Shown here: positions 5,344-5,656 of the stretch, in pieces | Numbering within the stretch: the stretch's first letter is position 1 | Layout: the number at the start of each line of letters is the position of its first letter | Assembly (NCBI GenBank): GCA_003562605.1 | Contig: PWUG01000130.1 | Location: 1-5,656, forward strand | DNA: 5,656 nucleotides | Direction of reading: 5' to 3' | From: Syntrophomonadaceae bacterium | Lineage (GTDB): Bacteria; Bacillota_D; Dethiobacteria; DTU022 | Made by a program: the position numbers and the translations under genes | Notes under the pieces: generated by a model | What the model was told of the DNA's origin: nothing | The model's database searches: none | Seen by the model: the letters and a program-made list of their open reading frames with translations, nothing else

Positions 5344-5385
5344 AGTTTAATCCCATGGTTAATTTGAAAGGAGGTTTTCTGCTGG

Positions 5386-5656
5386 ATGAGTAAGTCAATA
5401 TTGATCGTATTACTGGTTGTACTGCTGGCCGGAGGTGGGGTTGTATTTGCCGAATTCGGCCCCGAAGTAGGTTTTGTAGGAGTGAATGCAGAAAACGTAG
5501 TTGATAGCGAGGAAGAAAATAACGACAAGGGATCAAATGTATCAGCAGCTGTCCATGTGTATCTGAGCGGGCCTGATAATGATCTTACACCCGGTGATGA
5601 AGGTTTCGGCCCGGCGGTGGCAGAACGTGCCAAAGATAAAGATATCAATCTTGGCC
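5386..5656 (+). CDS. Secreted acidic protein of unknown function, controlled by the c-di-GMP riboswitch (partial, 3' end off the right edge)
   Basis: The frame is open for 90 codons from the ATG at 5386 to the edge. AAAGGAGG (5367-5374) lies 11 nt upstream, and no other in-frame start lies close by. Residues 1-22 form a Sec signal peptide: K3, a hydrophobic core of I/L/V (5-14), glycines, and V-F-A at 20-22 with likely cleavage after A22. The visible mature part (23-90) has about 15 Asp/Glu against 4 Lys/Arg, including S-E-E-E-N-N-D (41-47). V-S-A-A-V-H-V-Y-L-S-G (52-62) may begin a beta-rich domain. No lipobox cysteine or known domain is visible so far. In Clostridia, c-di-GMP switches often control surface, adhesion or motility genes, so a cell-envelope or matrix role is plausible but inferred. 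Confidence 0.82.
   Translation, partial: MSKSILIVLLVVLLAGGGVVFAEFGPEVGFVGVNAENVVDSEEENNDKGSNVSAAVHVYLSGPDNDLTPGDEGFGPAVAERAKDKDINLG

Noticed and set aside
5213..5648. Two long open frames on the minus strand (5213-5536 and 5283-5648)
   Set aside because: They run antisense to the riboswitch and to the signal-peptide gene, have low-complexity Ser/Pro/Thr translations and no ribosome binding sites.
1..5656. CRISPR array, tRNA, rRNA, insertion sequence or prophage genes
   Set aside because: No regularly spaced repeats, cloverleaf pattern, terminal inverted repeats or transposase and integrase motifs were seen.

Overview
The window looks like chromosomal DNA of a Gram-positive, Clostridia-type bacterium (Firmicutes). 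This is inferred from strong AGGAGG-type ribosome binding sites, near-consensus sigma-A promoters, protein families common in that group (Mut7-C, GYD, DUF697, a Cys-rich FMN-dependent alpha-hydroxy-acid oxidase relative) and a class I cyclic-di-GMP riboswitch in front of a secreted protein. Base composition is moderate throughout, and I see no transposase, tRNA, rRNA or CRISPR array. The species cannot be named from the sequence.

Left block (1-1872, minus strand). A good promoter at 1844-1872 (TTGGCA, 17 bp, TATAAT) probably drives three genes read leftward: a GYD-domain protein (1465-1740), a GNAT acetyltransferase resembling AAC(6')-Ib (930-1442), and a 62-residue protein built from two copies of one motif (681-869). 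A hairpin terminator at 621-663 follows. Next on the same strand comes a Mut7-C type protein, a ThiS/ubiquitin-like domain fused to a PIN-like RNase domain, cut by the left edge at the first cysteine of its expected zinc ribbon. The GYD leader carries long-range complementary arms that may fold.

Middle block (2032-3868, plus strand). A membrane-anchored alpha/beta hydrolase with a complete Ser-Asp-His triad is followed 52 bp later by an FMN-dependent alpha-hydroxy-acid dehydrogenase relative with a C-x2-C-x2-C-x4-C cluster near its N-terminus. They are probably co-transcribed. I see no pathway that links their substrates.

Right block (3892-5656). A DUF697-type membrane protein with a very basic C-terminal tail is read leftward from its own promoter (5067-5096). 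Divergently, a TTGACA-type promoter at 5185-5213 produces a leader of about 165 nt holding a c-di-GMP-I (GEMM) aptamer (5243-5319). The leader ends in the start of a signal-peptide-bearing, strongly acidic secreted protein cut by the right edge. The aptamer keeps the three key ligand contacts (G20, A47 and C92 of the Vibrio Vc2 prototype) and the GAAA tetraloop, but departs from the prototype at several core positions. A hairpin just downstream overlaps the ligand-contacting 3' strand of P1. This riboswitch and the secreted protein it controls are the most interesting part of the window.

Functions are assigned from motif recognition only; no database search was run.
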